This document shows, one piece after another, positions 55,158 to 64,000 of a stretch of DNA of 64,000 bases. The notes under the pieces were generated by a model. The model worked only from the letters and a program-made list of their open reading frames with translations, was not told where the DNA came from and ran no database searches. The DNA is taken from the NCBI GenBank assembly GCA_037892935.1, contig JAYXKI010000006.1, positions 124,001 through 188,000 on the forward strand, given 5' to 3'. Within the stretch, counting starts at the first letter, position 1. Each line of letters opens with the position of its first letter. Source of the DNA: Phlebopus portentosus (Eukaryota > Basidiomycota > Agaricomycetes > Boletales > Boletinellaceae). Made by a program: the position numbers and the translations under genes.

Positions 55158-57611
55158 TTGTCTAGCAGACGAGTTACACGTAGCCAATCCGCTCGAGTCT
55201 CTGTAGAACATCAGGTTTTGCCGCTGACTCGAAGGCCTAGGATTGTCAATCGCAACATACGTTCCGCTGCGGAAAATGCGGAACACAGCGAAACACCCTT
55301 GCGACAATCCGTTAGCACCATTCCTTCCAACATCGATTCCCTAGATCATTCCCCATCTACCATCGCCGATTCAAAACTTCCCAACCTCTCATCCGTGCCA
55401 GTTTCCACCCCAGGATCACCGAGCAGACCAGCTAGCCCGCCTACCAATTACCAACTACCTACCGTAACTCAACAAATTTTAGCCAGCAACGCAGCGGTAA
55501 TAGCTTGTCTATCTGCTAATGCTAATGTATTACAACAACTTACAAATCGACAAACCGCAATGGCGTACCAACCGCCCTCGCGTGGGGACAAACGTGCCCC
55601 AACGTTTGATGGCTCAGAACCAAAGGAACTCCCTAGGTTCTTCGAAGACGTTGCAGAGATCGCAAGACAGGCCGCGTGGAACGATAGAGATCACGTCCGG
55701 AAGTTCTTGTACTATGCAAAGACCGACGTCGCAGAACTTTGGGAGACTACCGACGAAATTAACGACCTGAACCCTGATGTGGAGACGGTGAAGAGAGAGA
55801 TTATAGCTCTATACCCGAGTCTCACGGCAGGGAAACACTACTCCAAGGGAGAACTGGAGCATTTGGTCGTAGAACAGGCGAAGAAAGGGATCAAGAACCG
55901 AGAAGACCTAGGCAAATATCATCGAGAATTCGTCAGGCGCTCTAAGTATCTTATAATGAACGGAAAGATCTTGGAGTCCCAAGCTGACGAGATGTTCCTG
56001 ATGGGAATTACAGGAGACCTTAGAGAGGCGCTCATTTGTTGTATCGAGATCAAGCTACCAGACCACGATTCATCTACGCCTTACAAGATTAAAGACGTTC
56101 TCGAGCATTCGAATTTCGTGCTGGGAGGAAAGATTGTGGGGAGTTTCGGCAGTAACTTTCCACCCCCAGCTACCGGAGAAGCTTTGACAAGTATCGTAAA
56201 GAAGGAAGAAGTGGATTTGGCCAAGGTAATGGATACGTTGAAGAGTTTCCAGGTTACGCTCGATGCCCTGAGCAAAGGGAACGTTCCGCATCGACCAGGG
56301 GCGGAACACAGTGAAACCCCACGAAACCCAGTTTGCAACTTCTGTGGCGAAGCGGGACACTATATTCGATTGTGTACGAAGGTTCTCGAGTATATCCAAG
56401 CCGGAAAGTGCGTCAGGAGCCCGGATGGAAGGATTGTGTTGCCGAACGGCGGTCTCATTACAAGGTCGCTACCGGGGAACAATCTCAAAGAACGAATCGA
56501 TAGCTTTCACGCTAAAGCTCCGGCAACACACACAGTAGGAATGGTCGAGTCGGTCGCACCCGCTTATAGCCATCAAGCTGGTCCAGCGTACGCATATAGT
56601 CACGACGAAGAAGATCAGGACGAGCAGGAAAATTACGACATCGAACGTTTGGAGATTTTGATTAACGAGGTGAAGAAGAAGGCAGCTGGTGGACGAAGAA
56701 CGAAGCCCGATGGCGTAGAGATCCCTAGAGTTCAGCCTCATAAGAAGGCGCAGGCAAAACCGCAGCCCACGCCACCAAGTGGCACACGGCCCTCGACAAG
56801 GTCACTCCAGTCACCGCAGCAGGACGACATTACCAGGAAATCACAACCCCAGTATAAATACGTCGTACCAATAGAAGACTCGAGCGCAGTCTCCAACGTT
56901 CTGACTCGTACCCTCGATACCCCTATCACCATCAGCCAACGTGAACTCCTCTCAATTGCCCCGGACGTTAGGAAACAGATGAAGGAGCTGATGACGGTGA
57001 AGAGATACAACGCGGCTGAAGTCAAATACGGTGAGGTCGTAGATGATTCACTTACGTTACAAGTTGGGCGTTTCGCATCGGAACAAGTCGAAACAGGCGA
57101 AACGCTTTCGACGGAGGAAATACTGGCGCTCAGTGGACAAGGCGTTGCCGCAGAGGCATCCATGCCCCTCAGGACCATTAGCGCATTGATTGAAGACACT
57201 CTGGAAGTCGAATGCGTGCTCGACCAGGGAGCCGTAGTGTGTCTGCTCCGCGAAGACGTATGGGAGAAGCTTCAGATACCCCTATCCCCTGACAAAGGAA
57301 TGATCCTCGAGACAGCAGATGCAGCTAGGTCATCTACCATTGGCATGATCTCTAATGCGAAGTTCACGATAGCCGGGATTGACGTTTCACTCCAAGTGCA
57401 AGTCATTCCGAACGCTCCCTTCCAGGCTTTGTTGGGGAGACCGTTTTTCGCTATTACGGAGTGCGAAACGAAGGATTACACATCAGGTGACCAACATATC
57501 ACCTTAACAGACCCGAACAATCGCAGAAAGCAAAGCAAAGTGGCCACCGGAATTCGAACAATCGCGCGAGGACCACTTCCAAAGGGTTTTCTGCAAGCGT
57601 CGAGGAACTGA
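55158..57611 (+). CDS. Gypsy-B Gag-protease polyprotein
   Basis: 817 codons. The start at 55,158 is TTG in a context where the frame opens after the leader; the first ATG (MAYQPPSRGDKRAPTFDG) is at 55,560 and could be the true start, losing a Ser/Pro-rich N-terminus. Domains: retrotransposon Gag/capsid (about residues 145-300, AELWETTDEINDLNPDVETV), a CCHC zinc knuckle CNFCGEAGHYIRLC at residues 392-405, a basic/Pro-rich linker, and an aspartic protease (about 665-790) with active-site LDQGAVVC and flap/loop ending ALLGRPFF. The active site is DQG instead of the usual DTG/DSG, as in several fungal Gypsy clades. The Gag part would package RNA; the protease would cut the polyprotein. The last 22 codons overlap the pol frame, which lies at -1. 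Confidence 0.9.
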   Translation: MSSRRVTRSQSARVSVEHQVLPLTRRPRIVNRNIRSAAENAEHSETPLRQSVSTIPSNIDSLDHSPSTIADSKLPNLSSVPVSTPGSPSRPASPPTNYQLPTVTQQILASNAAVIACLSANANVLQQLTNRQTAMAYQPPSRGDKRAPTFDGSEPKELPRFFEDVAEIARQAAWNDRDHVRKFLYYAKTDVAELWETTDEINDLNPDVETVKREIIALYPSLTAGKHYSKGELEHLVVEQAKKGIKNREDLGKYHREFVRRSKYLIMNGKILESQADEMFLMGITGDLREALICCIEIKLPDHDSSTPYKIKDVLEHSNFVLGGKIVGSFGSNFPPPATGEALTSIVKKEEVDLAKVMDTLKSFQVTLDALSKGNVPHRPGAEHSETPRNPVCNFCGEAGHYIRLCTKVLEYIQAGKCVRSPDGRIVLPNGGLITRSLPGNNLKERIDSFHAKAPATHTVGMVESVAPAYSHQAGPAYAYSHDEEDQDEQENYDIERLEILINEVKKKAAGGRRTKPDGVEIPRVQPHKKAQAKPQPTPPSGTRPSTRSLQSPQQDDITRKSQPQYKYVVPIEDSSAVSNVLTRTLDTPITISQRELLSIAPDVRKQMKELMTVKRYNAAEVKYGEVVDDSLTLQVGRFASEQVETGETLSTEEILALSGQGVAAEASMPLRTISALIEDTLEVECVLDQGAVVCLLREDVWEKLQIPLSPDKGMILETADAARSSTIGMISNAKFTIAGIDVSLQVQVIPNAPFQALLGRPFFAITECETKDYTSGDQHITLTDPNNRRKQSKVATGIRTIARGPLPKGFLQASRN
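57581..57590 (+). promoter_or_regulatory. Candidate -1 ribosomal frameshift site AAAGGGTTTT
   Basis: In the gag frame the codons are AAG GGT TTT; both A AAG GGT and G GGT TTT fit the X-XXY-YYZ slippery rule in phase. Slipping back one base enters the pol frame, which is open through here. The site is 19 bp before the gag stop (57,609-57,611). Confidence 0.6.
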
Positions 57612-60600
57612 TTGAGAGAAATCAGCGAGACGAGAATGGTAGTAACCAATTGCCGGTTCAGGTATTTTCCTATGATTTCGAATTTATTTCACACATGATC
57701 CCATCTCTTTTCAACCAACGGTTGCCTTATTTATTAAACAAAAATTGCTATACTACTGACAAAGAAGAACGGACATATTGTTCATGTGTTTTAGAAACCC
57801 CAGAAGAAGAAGACGTGGCGGTAATGGCTTACAAACGAGTAGCGCAGAAAGTCAGGCCGATCCCGGGAGTCCTTCCAGAAGAATACAGGATCGTACGAAG
57901 GCAGCATCCGGATCCGTTGAGAGGGATGCCCGAGATGCCAATTGTACCAAAGCCGTTCGAACCCACGGGTCGTGTAACCGCCGAAAGGATGGAAGCACTG
58001 AAGATCGACGAGAATACCTTTCTGTGGCCGGTGGAGAGGTTATTAGTGAAGAATCTGATTATGTTGCAGGGAGAAGCGTTAGCATGGACCGAATCCGAAC
58101 GCGGAACACTCGATCCGATGTATTTCGACCCAATACGCATTCCCACGATACCGCATATACCGTGGCAGCACAAGAGCATTCCAATTCCCCCGGGAATTCA
58201 TAACAAGGCCCTCGAACTTATTCGAGAGAAGATTCGCAACGGGGTTATTGAACTGTTGAATTTGTCGTATCGGTCCAGATGGTTTTGCTTGGTAAAGAAA
58301 GACAAAGAAATGTTGCGATCCATCATCGACTTGCAGGATCTTAATGCGGTTACGGTTAAGGACTTGGCAGTACCACCAAACGTCGAAACGATCGCGGAGA
58401 GTAGTGGAGGGCGAGCTTGTTACACGGAGTTGGATTTATTCATTGCCTTCGACCAAAGAAAGCTTGATGAACACTCACGAGATCTTACTACGTTCCAGAC
58501 ACCCTTGGGAACATTTCGAATGACGGTTCTACCAATGGGATACACCAATTCCTTGCAGATTATGCATAACGACGTGGCCTTTATCCTTCAGGACGAGATT
58601 CCGCATGTTACGAACCCTTTCGCAGATGATGCGCCCGGTTTAGGCCCGAAATTGCGATACGAGTTACCAGACGGTTCGTACGAGACCATACCGGGAAACT
58701 CCGAGATTCGTCGTTTCGTGTATGAGCATATATGTGATATGAACAGAATTTTGCAGCGAATGAAGGCCGTAGGAGGAACGTTTTCAGGAAAGAAGTTGGT
58801 TCCGTGTGTGGAGTCAGCCGTATTCGTGGGACACAAGTTGACATACCAGGGACGCGAGCCAGATGATTTGAAAGTACAGAAGATACAAGATTGGCCGCCA
58901 TGTAGAACACTCACGGAAGTCCGAGGATTTCTGGGAACGGTAGGAGTCCTTCGGATTTTTGTCAAGGATTATTCGAAACTCGCTCGCCCATTGTACCGCA
59001 TGACAAGGAAGAACCAGATTTTCGCATGGACAGACAAAGAACAGAATGCAATGGACGAACTAAAGCAAGCTGTTATTATTTGCCCGGCGCTGTGCGCAAT
59101 CGACTACGCATCAGACAACGAAGTAATACTGGCAGTAGACTCGTCTATTATTGGAGTTGGTTGGTATTTAGGACAAGAGCACTCGGATGGAAGGCGTAGG
59201 ATCAATCGTTTTGGTTCTATTAACTGGAATCAGACCCAGGCATCGTATTCACAGCCGAAAATCGAGTTATATGGCTTATTTTGGGCACTGCACGCGATGC
59301 GACTGTATCTCATCGGAGTCCGGAATCTAGTAGTCGAAATGGATGCAGCATACATCAAGGGGATGATCAACAATCCTGATCTACAGCCTAATGCGACCAT
59401 TAACAGATGGATCGCAGGTATCCTTCTCTTCAGTTTCAAGCTCAGACACATCCCAGCAGCCGATTTCCGGTGTACCGATGGATTATCCAGACAAAGAGCA
59501 GCTGAAGAAGACCCCCCTCCAGATGAAACGTACGAAGACTGGGTAGATGAAACGTACGGTTTTGCGATAGAAGAGCCGGTTTCGACATACCAAGTAGCGC
59601 AACAGAGCAGAACACCTAGCGAAACAGCGACCGAGAACCTATTTCCTTCTACGGAATCCGTGAAAAGGAAGGATAGCCGCTTAGATGACGTCACGAAGCT
59701 AATCACGCATCTCACACGCCCAGACAATCTTAGCAATAGTGGCTATGCGAAGCTAATCAGGTATGCAGCTGACTTCTTCGTGAAGGGAGGCCGTCTGTGG
59801 AGAAAGGCGCGGAACGGCCAGCACCAAGTCGTAATAGAAGCAAAACGCAGGTGGGACCTAGTTAAGCAAGCTCACAACGATCTAGGACACAAAGGAATTT
59901 TCTGCACTCGAATGCAACTGCTGGAGAGATTTTGGTGGCCGTCATTAGGACAGGACGTGAAGTATTTCGTGTGCACCTGTCATGAGTGCCAGATACGCCA
60001 GACGAAGAATATTCTTATCCTGCCAAACGTACTGGAGGTAGCCCCTCTTTTTCAACGCATCCATATTGACTCGAAGGTTATGCCGAAATCGAGTGGATTC
60101 CAGTATATCGTGCATGTGCATTGTTCGTTAACCGTGTATCCTGAATTTAGACTTCTTCGAGAAGAAACTGGTAAGACCGTAGGCCAGTTTATCTTCCAGA
60201 ACCTTTTGTGTCGATATGGAGCATGCCCCAAAATTGTTACAGATAACGGCACACCATTCGTCGCTGCGCTAGATTACTTGAAGATGCGGTATCACATCAA
60301 CCACATTCGGATTTCGTCATACAACTCATGCGCAAATGGATTAGTCGAACGCAGACATTTTGACGTACAGGAAGCCTTGATTAAAGCTGCAGACGGTAAT
60401 GACAAGCGTTGGAGTGATCACGCTGACTCGGTATTTTGGGCCGAAAGAATCACGATCAACAGAGCGACTGGAATGTCCCCATATTACATGGCCCATGGAG
60501 TCGAATCGGTTTTGCCCTTCGACCTCGCAGAAGCAACATACCTAGCACCGCCACTCGATTCGCCAATTACGACGTCGGAACTCATCGTAATACGTGCGAA

Positions 60601-61033
60601 ACAACTCCAGAAGTGTCCAGAAGAGTTGGATCGCATTGCGAAACTCGTCATGAATGCAAGGCATGCATACGCGAAGCAGTTCGCCGAGGTGGAGAAGCAT
60701 AGAATCAAGGACTACGACTTTCAGCCAGGAAGCCTCGTACTCTTGCGAAACACGCATATCAAGATGGAACTCAATCGTAAAATGAAACCCTGCTATTTAG
60801 GCCCCTACATGGTAGTTCGACGCACCCAAGGCGGTTCGTATATTGTCGCCGAACTCGATGGAGCAGTTTCGAAACTCCGAATAGCAGCGTTTCGCCTGGT
60901 TCCGTACTTCCCGTGTTCGCATTTGACTGTTCCGGTGACCAAGCTCATTGGATCGGACGAAGATGATGACATACCCGAAATAGAAGATTCGCCAGAGAAA
61001 TTCCCTGATGATGAGTCCCAAAATTCCAATTAA
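57590..61033 (+). CDS. Gypsy-B Pol: reverse transcriptase, RNase H, integrase
   Basis: Open without stops from inside the end of gag to TAA at 61,031-61,033; no ATG is needed if made by -1 frameshifting. Numbered from 57,650: RT about 190-440, with catalytic FADD at residues 324-327 where YxDD is typical; RNase H about 490-640 (AVDSSIIG; HIPAADFRCTDGLSR); integrase with HHCC finger (about 743-782, GHKGIFC.. CHEC) and D,D,E at about 806 (HIDSK), 864 (TDNG) and 899 (LVERRH). No chromodomain; it ends in an acidic tail. Intact and CpG-rich, so recently active. The upstream part RTTSKGFSASVEELIERNQ in the overlap is typical of the family. It acts in the cytoplasmic particle and nucleus. No 3' LTR or polypurine tract is visible after it. 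Confidence 0.93.
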   Translation, partial: SASVEELIERNQRDENGSNQLPVQVFSYDFEFISHMIPSLFNQRLPYLLNKNCYTTDKEERTYCSCVLETPEEEDVAVMAYKRVAQKVRPIPGVLPEEYRIVRRQHPDPLRGMPEMPIVPKPFEPTGRVTAERMEALKIDENTFLWPVERLLVKNLIMLQGEALAWTESERGTLDPMYFDPIRIPTIPHIPWQHKSIPIPPGIHNKALELIREKIRNGVIELLNLSYRSRWFCLVKKDKEMLRSIIDLQDLNAVTVKDLAVPPNVETIAESSGGRACYTELDLFIAFDQRKLDEHSRDLTTFQTPLGTFRMTVLPMGYTNSLQIMHNDVAFILQDEIPHVTNPFADDAPGLGPKLRYELPDGSYETIPGNSEIRRFVYEHICDMNRILQRMKAVGGTFSGKKLVPCVESAVFVGHKLTYQGREPDDLKVQKIQDWPPCRTLTEVRGFLGTVGVLRIFVKDYSKLARPLYRMTRKNQIFAWTDKEQNAMDELKQAVIICPALCAIDYASDNEVILAVDSSIIGVGWYLGQEHSDGRRRINRFGSINWNQTQASYSQPKIELYGLFWALHAMRLYLIGVRNLVVEMDAAYIKGMINNPDLQPNATINRWIAGILLFSFKLRHIPAADFRCTDGLSRQRAAEEDPPPDETYEDWVDETYGFAIEEPVSTYQVAQQSRTPSETATENLFPSTESVKRKDSRLDDVTKLITHLTRPDNLSNSGYAKLIRYAADFFVKGGRLWRKARNGQHQVVIEAKRRWDLVKQAHNDLGHKGIFCTRMQLLERFWWPSLGQDVKYFVCTCHECQIRQTKNILILPNVLEVAPLFQRIHIDSKVMPKSSGFQYIVHVHCSLTVYPEFRLLREETGKTVGQFIFQNLLCRYGACPKIVTDNGTPFVAALDYLKMRYHINHIRISSYNSCANGLVERRHFDVQEALIKAADGNDKRWSDHADSVFWAERITINRATGMSPYYMAHGVESVLPFDLAEATYLAPPLDSPITTSELIVIRAKQLQKCPEELDRIAKLVMNARHAYAKQFAEVEKHRIKDYDFQPGSLVLLRNTHIKMELNRKMKPCYLGPYMVVRRTQGGSYIVAELDGAVSKLRIAAFRLVPYFPCSHLTVPVTKLIGSDEDDDIPEIEDSPEKFPDDESQNSN

Positions 61034-61478
61034 ATCATTCACTTCCCTTCATATATGCTCCTTACTTATTTCCGATTCTCTCTCTCTCCTCTGATCAATT
61101 CTAATCTTCCAATTCTCCTTCTATAGTTTCGTCTCTGCTAGCGTGATCCACTATAGGATCTAACGCGTGTACTTTTACTTAATACGCAGTTCCGCACGGT
61201 TTCGCCGTTCAAAACAGCGGAACGACGGCGAAATGCCTCAATTCACTTCGTATCAGTTCCTTTCATCCTATTCCTTGAATTCCTTGATCTATTCTTCTAG
61301 TCATCGCTCAGTCTCACTCAATCACACGAAAATTCACAAAAACCGAAACAAAATCGTATAAATAAACTATAAAAACAACTATGTACAGTACAAGTTATTT
61401 TTCTTTTTCTTTTGTCCTTTTCTTTTTCTATTTTACAAAAGTCCGACCAGGACATAGAGCATACACGATGATTATACT
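61034..61478. other. 3' region of Gypsy-B, no gene
   Basis: Pyrimidine-rich, then AT-rich. Near 61,187-61,240 an imperfect dyad GTTCCGCACGGTTTCGCCGT / GGAACGACGGCGAAAT could form a stem. No LTR-B sequence, so the element's right end is missing or displaced by the neighbouring element. Confidence 0.5.
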
Positions 61479-61751
61479 CTATTCCCGAGCCCTACCTTTC
61501 CCCTGCGACTGACGAACCCTCTCCACTTCCCCTCTATCTTCCTCTTCCTCGTCTTCACCTTCCCCCATCTTCACCCCAGCCAACTCGAGCAGCAGACGAC
61601 GATCCGCATGCACCTGCGCTACGAGGATGCTGAATTCGTTCAGCATCCGGGACAGGACCTTGTCCTGGTGATCCATCCGTGCCAGCACGAACTGCAGCTC
61701 GGATTCCCCGACCTCCCGCTGCAGAGCTTCATGCTCAATGTGACCACCCAC
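61479..61751 (-). CDS. Possible gag-like fragment (90 aa) next to LTR-D
   Basis: A frame open from the LTR-D boundary (first codon GTG; first ATG gives MDHQDKVLSRMLNEF) to TAG. The N-terminal half is a predicted coiled coil (LARMDHQDKVLSRMLNEF, heptad-like), the C-terminal half acidic then basic (EDEEEED.. GKGRARE). Its position directly downstream of an LTR on the same strand is where gag starts. If LTR-D is the 3' LTR of the element to the right, this would imply a second element in tandem. It could also be host sequence. No zinc knuckle. Confidence 0.35.
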   Translation of the reverse strand: MGGHIEHEALQREVGESELQFVLARMDHQDKVLSRMLNEFSILVAQVHADRRLLLELAGVKMGEGEDEEEEDRGEVERVRQSQGKGRARE

Positions 61752-61755
61752 CGAT

Positions 61756-62213
61756 TGTTAGGCGGACGGCTCAAGGACTGAGTCGAGGCAGGCCAACACA
61801 ACAACAAACAAGCGTGGATGAGATAATCCCAAACGCGTCGCTCAGGTCAAGACAGCTAAGACGAGGCTTAAGTCCAGACCGTCGAACGCTAGGTCGCAGT
61901 GAAGGTAAGTAGAATTCAGCAAACTAATAATACAAGAGTAGATACCTAGGTCGCAGTGAAGGTAAGTAGAATAGAAAGACAAGGAACGAAAGAGTCAAAC
62001 TATCTACTTATATAGACTTTGGGCACGGGAAAGGTCTACCCTAATGGGAAGTCACATGACAAGGAATGGGATGATTAGTGAGCGTGATAGAACATTGTGG
62101 AATGTTCCGGCAAAAGGATGAATAAGCGCATAAGAAAAATAAAAGAAAAGAAAAAGAATATTAAAATAAATGATGATGTCAGAAAAGAAAAGGAAAATGT
62201 TCGAGTCCTTACA
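61756..62213 (-). repeat. LTR-D of Gypsy-D (458 bp, TGTAAGG...CCTAACA)
   Basis: On the minus strand it starts TGTAAGGACTCG right after the polypurine tract and ends GCCTAACA at 61,756. It has a TATATAAG promoter box (62,008-62,015) and a 27-bp internal direct repeat starting CTAGGTCGCAGTGAAGG (61,889 and 61,946). Confidence 0.75.
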
Positions 62214-64000
62214 TCACCCCCCCTTCAAGGTTGGGCGTCCCGACCAACCACATAAGCCTTCTGAGGACGTGAACTTGTACAGCGCTCGCAGGCTTTGTCG
62301 AGGTATCGTTAACTTCCTTGGAGCTCCAGGATGTTTGCGATAGAATTCTTGAATTGACTCCTGCGCATTATCCTTGACGTCGGATTCTGGCTGCCAAGTC
62401 GCTTCCTCATATCCAACCCACTTGACCAGGAATTGGAGCTTGCCTCGATGCAGACGCGAGTCGAGTATTTCTTCAACCTCGTACTCTTCCTGCTCATCAA
62501 TGATCACTGGCGGTGGTGGAGGTGGTTTCTTCTGCAATTCAAAGGACGGTTGGACGGCTGGTTTGAGCAAGATCTCATTGAAAACTGGATGGACCTTCTT
62601 CCAGGTCTTCGGTAGTTTGAGTCTGTATGCGCTTGCGCCAACCTTTTCCACTACCTCAAAGGGACCGAACCATTTATCATCCATCTTCTTCGTCGGTCGG
62701 ATCGTCTTGATATTTCGTCCATCTAAGAAGACTTTCTGCCCTGCCTCATAGGTAATGGACTTCCCAGCATGGCGGTCGTAGAAACGCTTCATGTCTTCGT
62801 TTGCTTGGGTTAGGTTACCTTGAACGAGTTCGTGCACCTCCTTGACATGTTTGGCAAATTCTTCTGCCGACAGGTTTGATGATGCCGTTCCAACCCCCGT
62901 GAAGTCTAAGGGGTGCATTCCCGTATTGACGAAGAAGGGAGATAGCTTTGTCGCTGAATGTTCACGATTGTTGTATGCGAATTCTGCGAGGGCCAGCCAG
63001 TCCGCCCAGTCCGACTGCCGATGGTTGACGTATAGCCGCAGGTATTGTTCTAGTTCCTGATTAACCCGCTCTGTCTGTCCGTCAGTTTGTGGGTGATACG
63101 CTGTCGATGGGTTGCCTTCAATGTGGAGGAGCTTGTACAACTCCTTCATCATCTTTGTGTCGAATTGCACCCCTCGGTCATGAATGATCTTCCGTGGTAG
63201 TCCGTGTAATCGGAAGACGTGGTCTCTGTAGATCCTAGCCATGCCTTCCGCCGTTAACTTTGTCGTTGTTGGAATTGCATGGATTTGTTTGCTAAAGTGA
63301 TCGACCACTACGCAAATCGCATTGAACCCATTCGATTCTGGCAACTCTCCGATTAGGTCGACCGTGACAATCTGCCATGGCGCCTCCGGCACCTCATTAG
63401 GGTGCAAAACCTTTGCTCTCGTTGTCCTTAGAGCCTTCGTCCGCTGACAACGATCACACCCCCGCACGTACACCCGCACATCTGCACTCATCCTCGGCCA
63501 CCAGTACCTGCGTGCTATCAGCTGGATCGTCTTTGTTGCTCCTGGATGTCCTGCCAGGGTCGAGTCATGGTGTTCCTTCATGACGTCCTCTCTGATGCTC
63601 GCTGGTACATATAGTCGGCGGCCCTTTCTCCACATGTCCCCTCTCTTCTCGACGTCCTTCGGCCTCACTCCCTCGTCCTCTTGTCTCTGCGCTTCCACGA
63701 CCTTTTCAACGAGTACTTCTCTTGACGTCTGAACCATTCCTCTAACCAGCCATTCCTTCTTGATGAAAGTCACGTTCTCATTATCGCGCTCGCCCTTGTC
63801 ATAATCTGCCCGGCGTGACAACAGATCCGCTTTTCCCAACGTCTTTCCGGGTTTATGGACTAGCGTGAAATCAAACTCAGCTAAATCGAGTCGCCAACGA
63901 GCTTGTCGACGATTTAACTTCTGCGGCGATCAGAAGTACGTTAGATTTGCATGGTCTGTCCATACCTCAAAAGGTTGGTTAGCTCCCTGGAGATATTGTC
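62214..64000 (-). pseudogene. Gypsy-D chromovirus pol (RNase H end, integrase, chromodomain), partial
   Basis: The frame runs from the right window edge to TGA at 62,214 and is broken once, by TGA at 63,932-63,930 inside the RNase H motif (ANLTYF-stop-SPQKLNRRQARW; CGA for Arg is usual, so a C-to-T change). Then RADYDKG (end of RNase H), the HHCC finger (about 63,440-63,570), integrase core with TVDLIGELP, HDRGVQF (usual SDRG, Ser replaced by His) and [13 protein letters not shown], the C-terminal domain, and a chromodomain (EYEVEEILDSRLHRGKLQFL, WVGYEEATW) near 62,360-62,520. Chromodomains guide integration to marked chromatin. The purine run GAAGGGGGGGTGA follows at once. No accessory ORF in this family. 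CpG-rich, hence fairly recent. Confidence 0.92.

Overview
The window looks like a transposon-rich stretch of a basidiomycete (Agaricomycetes-type) genome. The reasons are the combination of Ty3/Gypsy LTR retrotransposons, a Plavaka-class DNA transposase, a TET/JBP-type oxygenase, and short spliceosomal introns (about 50-60 bp, GTAAG..CTAAC..CAG). I see no ordinary block of host housekeeping genes; nearly all recognisable coding sequence belongs to, or was captured by, mobile elements. No tRNA, rRNA or CRISPR array was recognised.

Layout. (1) 1-6.2 kb: chromovirus 'Gypsy-C' (+ strand): pol with one internal stop, then an unrecognised 327-aa ORF. (2) 6.2-8.6 kb: GC-rich anonymous DNA with tandem repeats, an LTR-B fragment and one arm of a distant inverted repeat. 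(3) 8.9-14.5 kb plus 38.2-40.6 kb: the two halves of one degenerate Gypsy ('Gypsy-A', - strand), split by a 23.7-kb insert. (4) 14,516-38,224: the insert, 'element 1', with short terminal inverted repeats. It carries a Plavaka transposase, a TET/JBP-like 2OG-Fe(II) oxygenase, a JmjC-type protein, an acidic DUF6532-like protein, an intact small MAPKKK-like kinase, and several nested foldback elements and MITEs. (5) 42,512-50,321: 'element 2', a 7.8-kb relative of element 1 in opposite orientation, inserted in a second Gypsy-A copy. It has no transposase but holds pieces of Hsp70, RNA polymerase II large subunit, a SAC3/GANP-like protein and Argonaute. (6) 52.2-55.1 kb: two LTR-B copies head to head as a 1.25-kb inverted repeat. 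(7) 55.1-61.0 kb: 'Gypsy-B' (+), the best preserved element, with Gag-PR and Pol ORFs joined by an apparent -1 frameshift. (8) 61.5-64 kb: 'Gypsy-D' (-), LTR and pol, running off the right edge.

How it fits together. The window records nested insertion: element 1 entered Gypsy-A copy 1 and element 2 entered Gypsy-A copy 2. Removing element 1 and one copy of its target duplication rejoins a single Gag-protease reading frame. Removing element 2 restores a sequence that matches the empty site near 9,390. Older copies have decayed largely by changes at CpG and by new stop codons, while Gypsy-B, -C and -D remain CpG-rich. The co-occurrence of a 5mC-oxidase-type gene, a JmjC gene and a transposase inside one bounded element, beside a related element that has captured Argonaute, is the most notable aspect.
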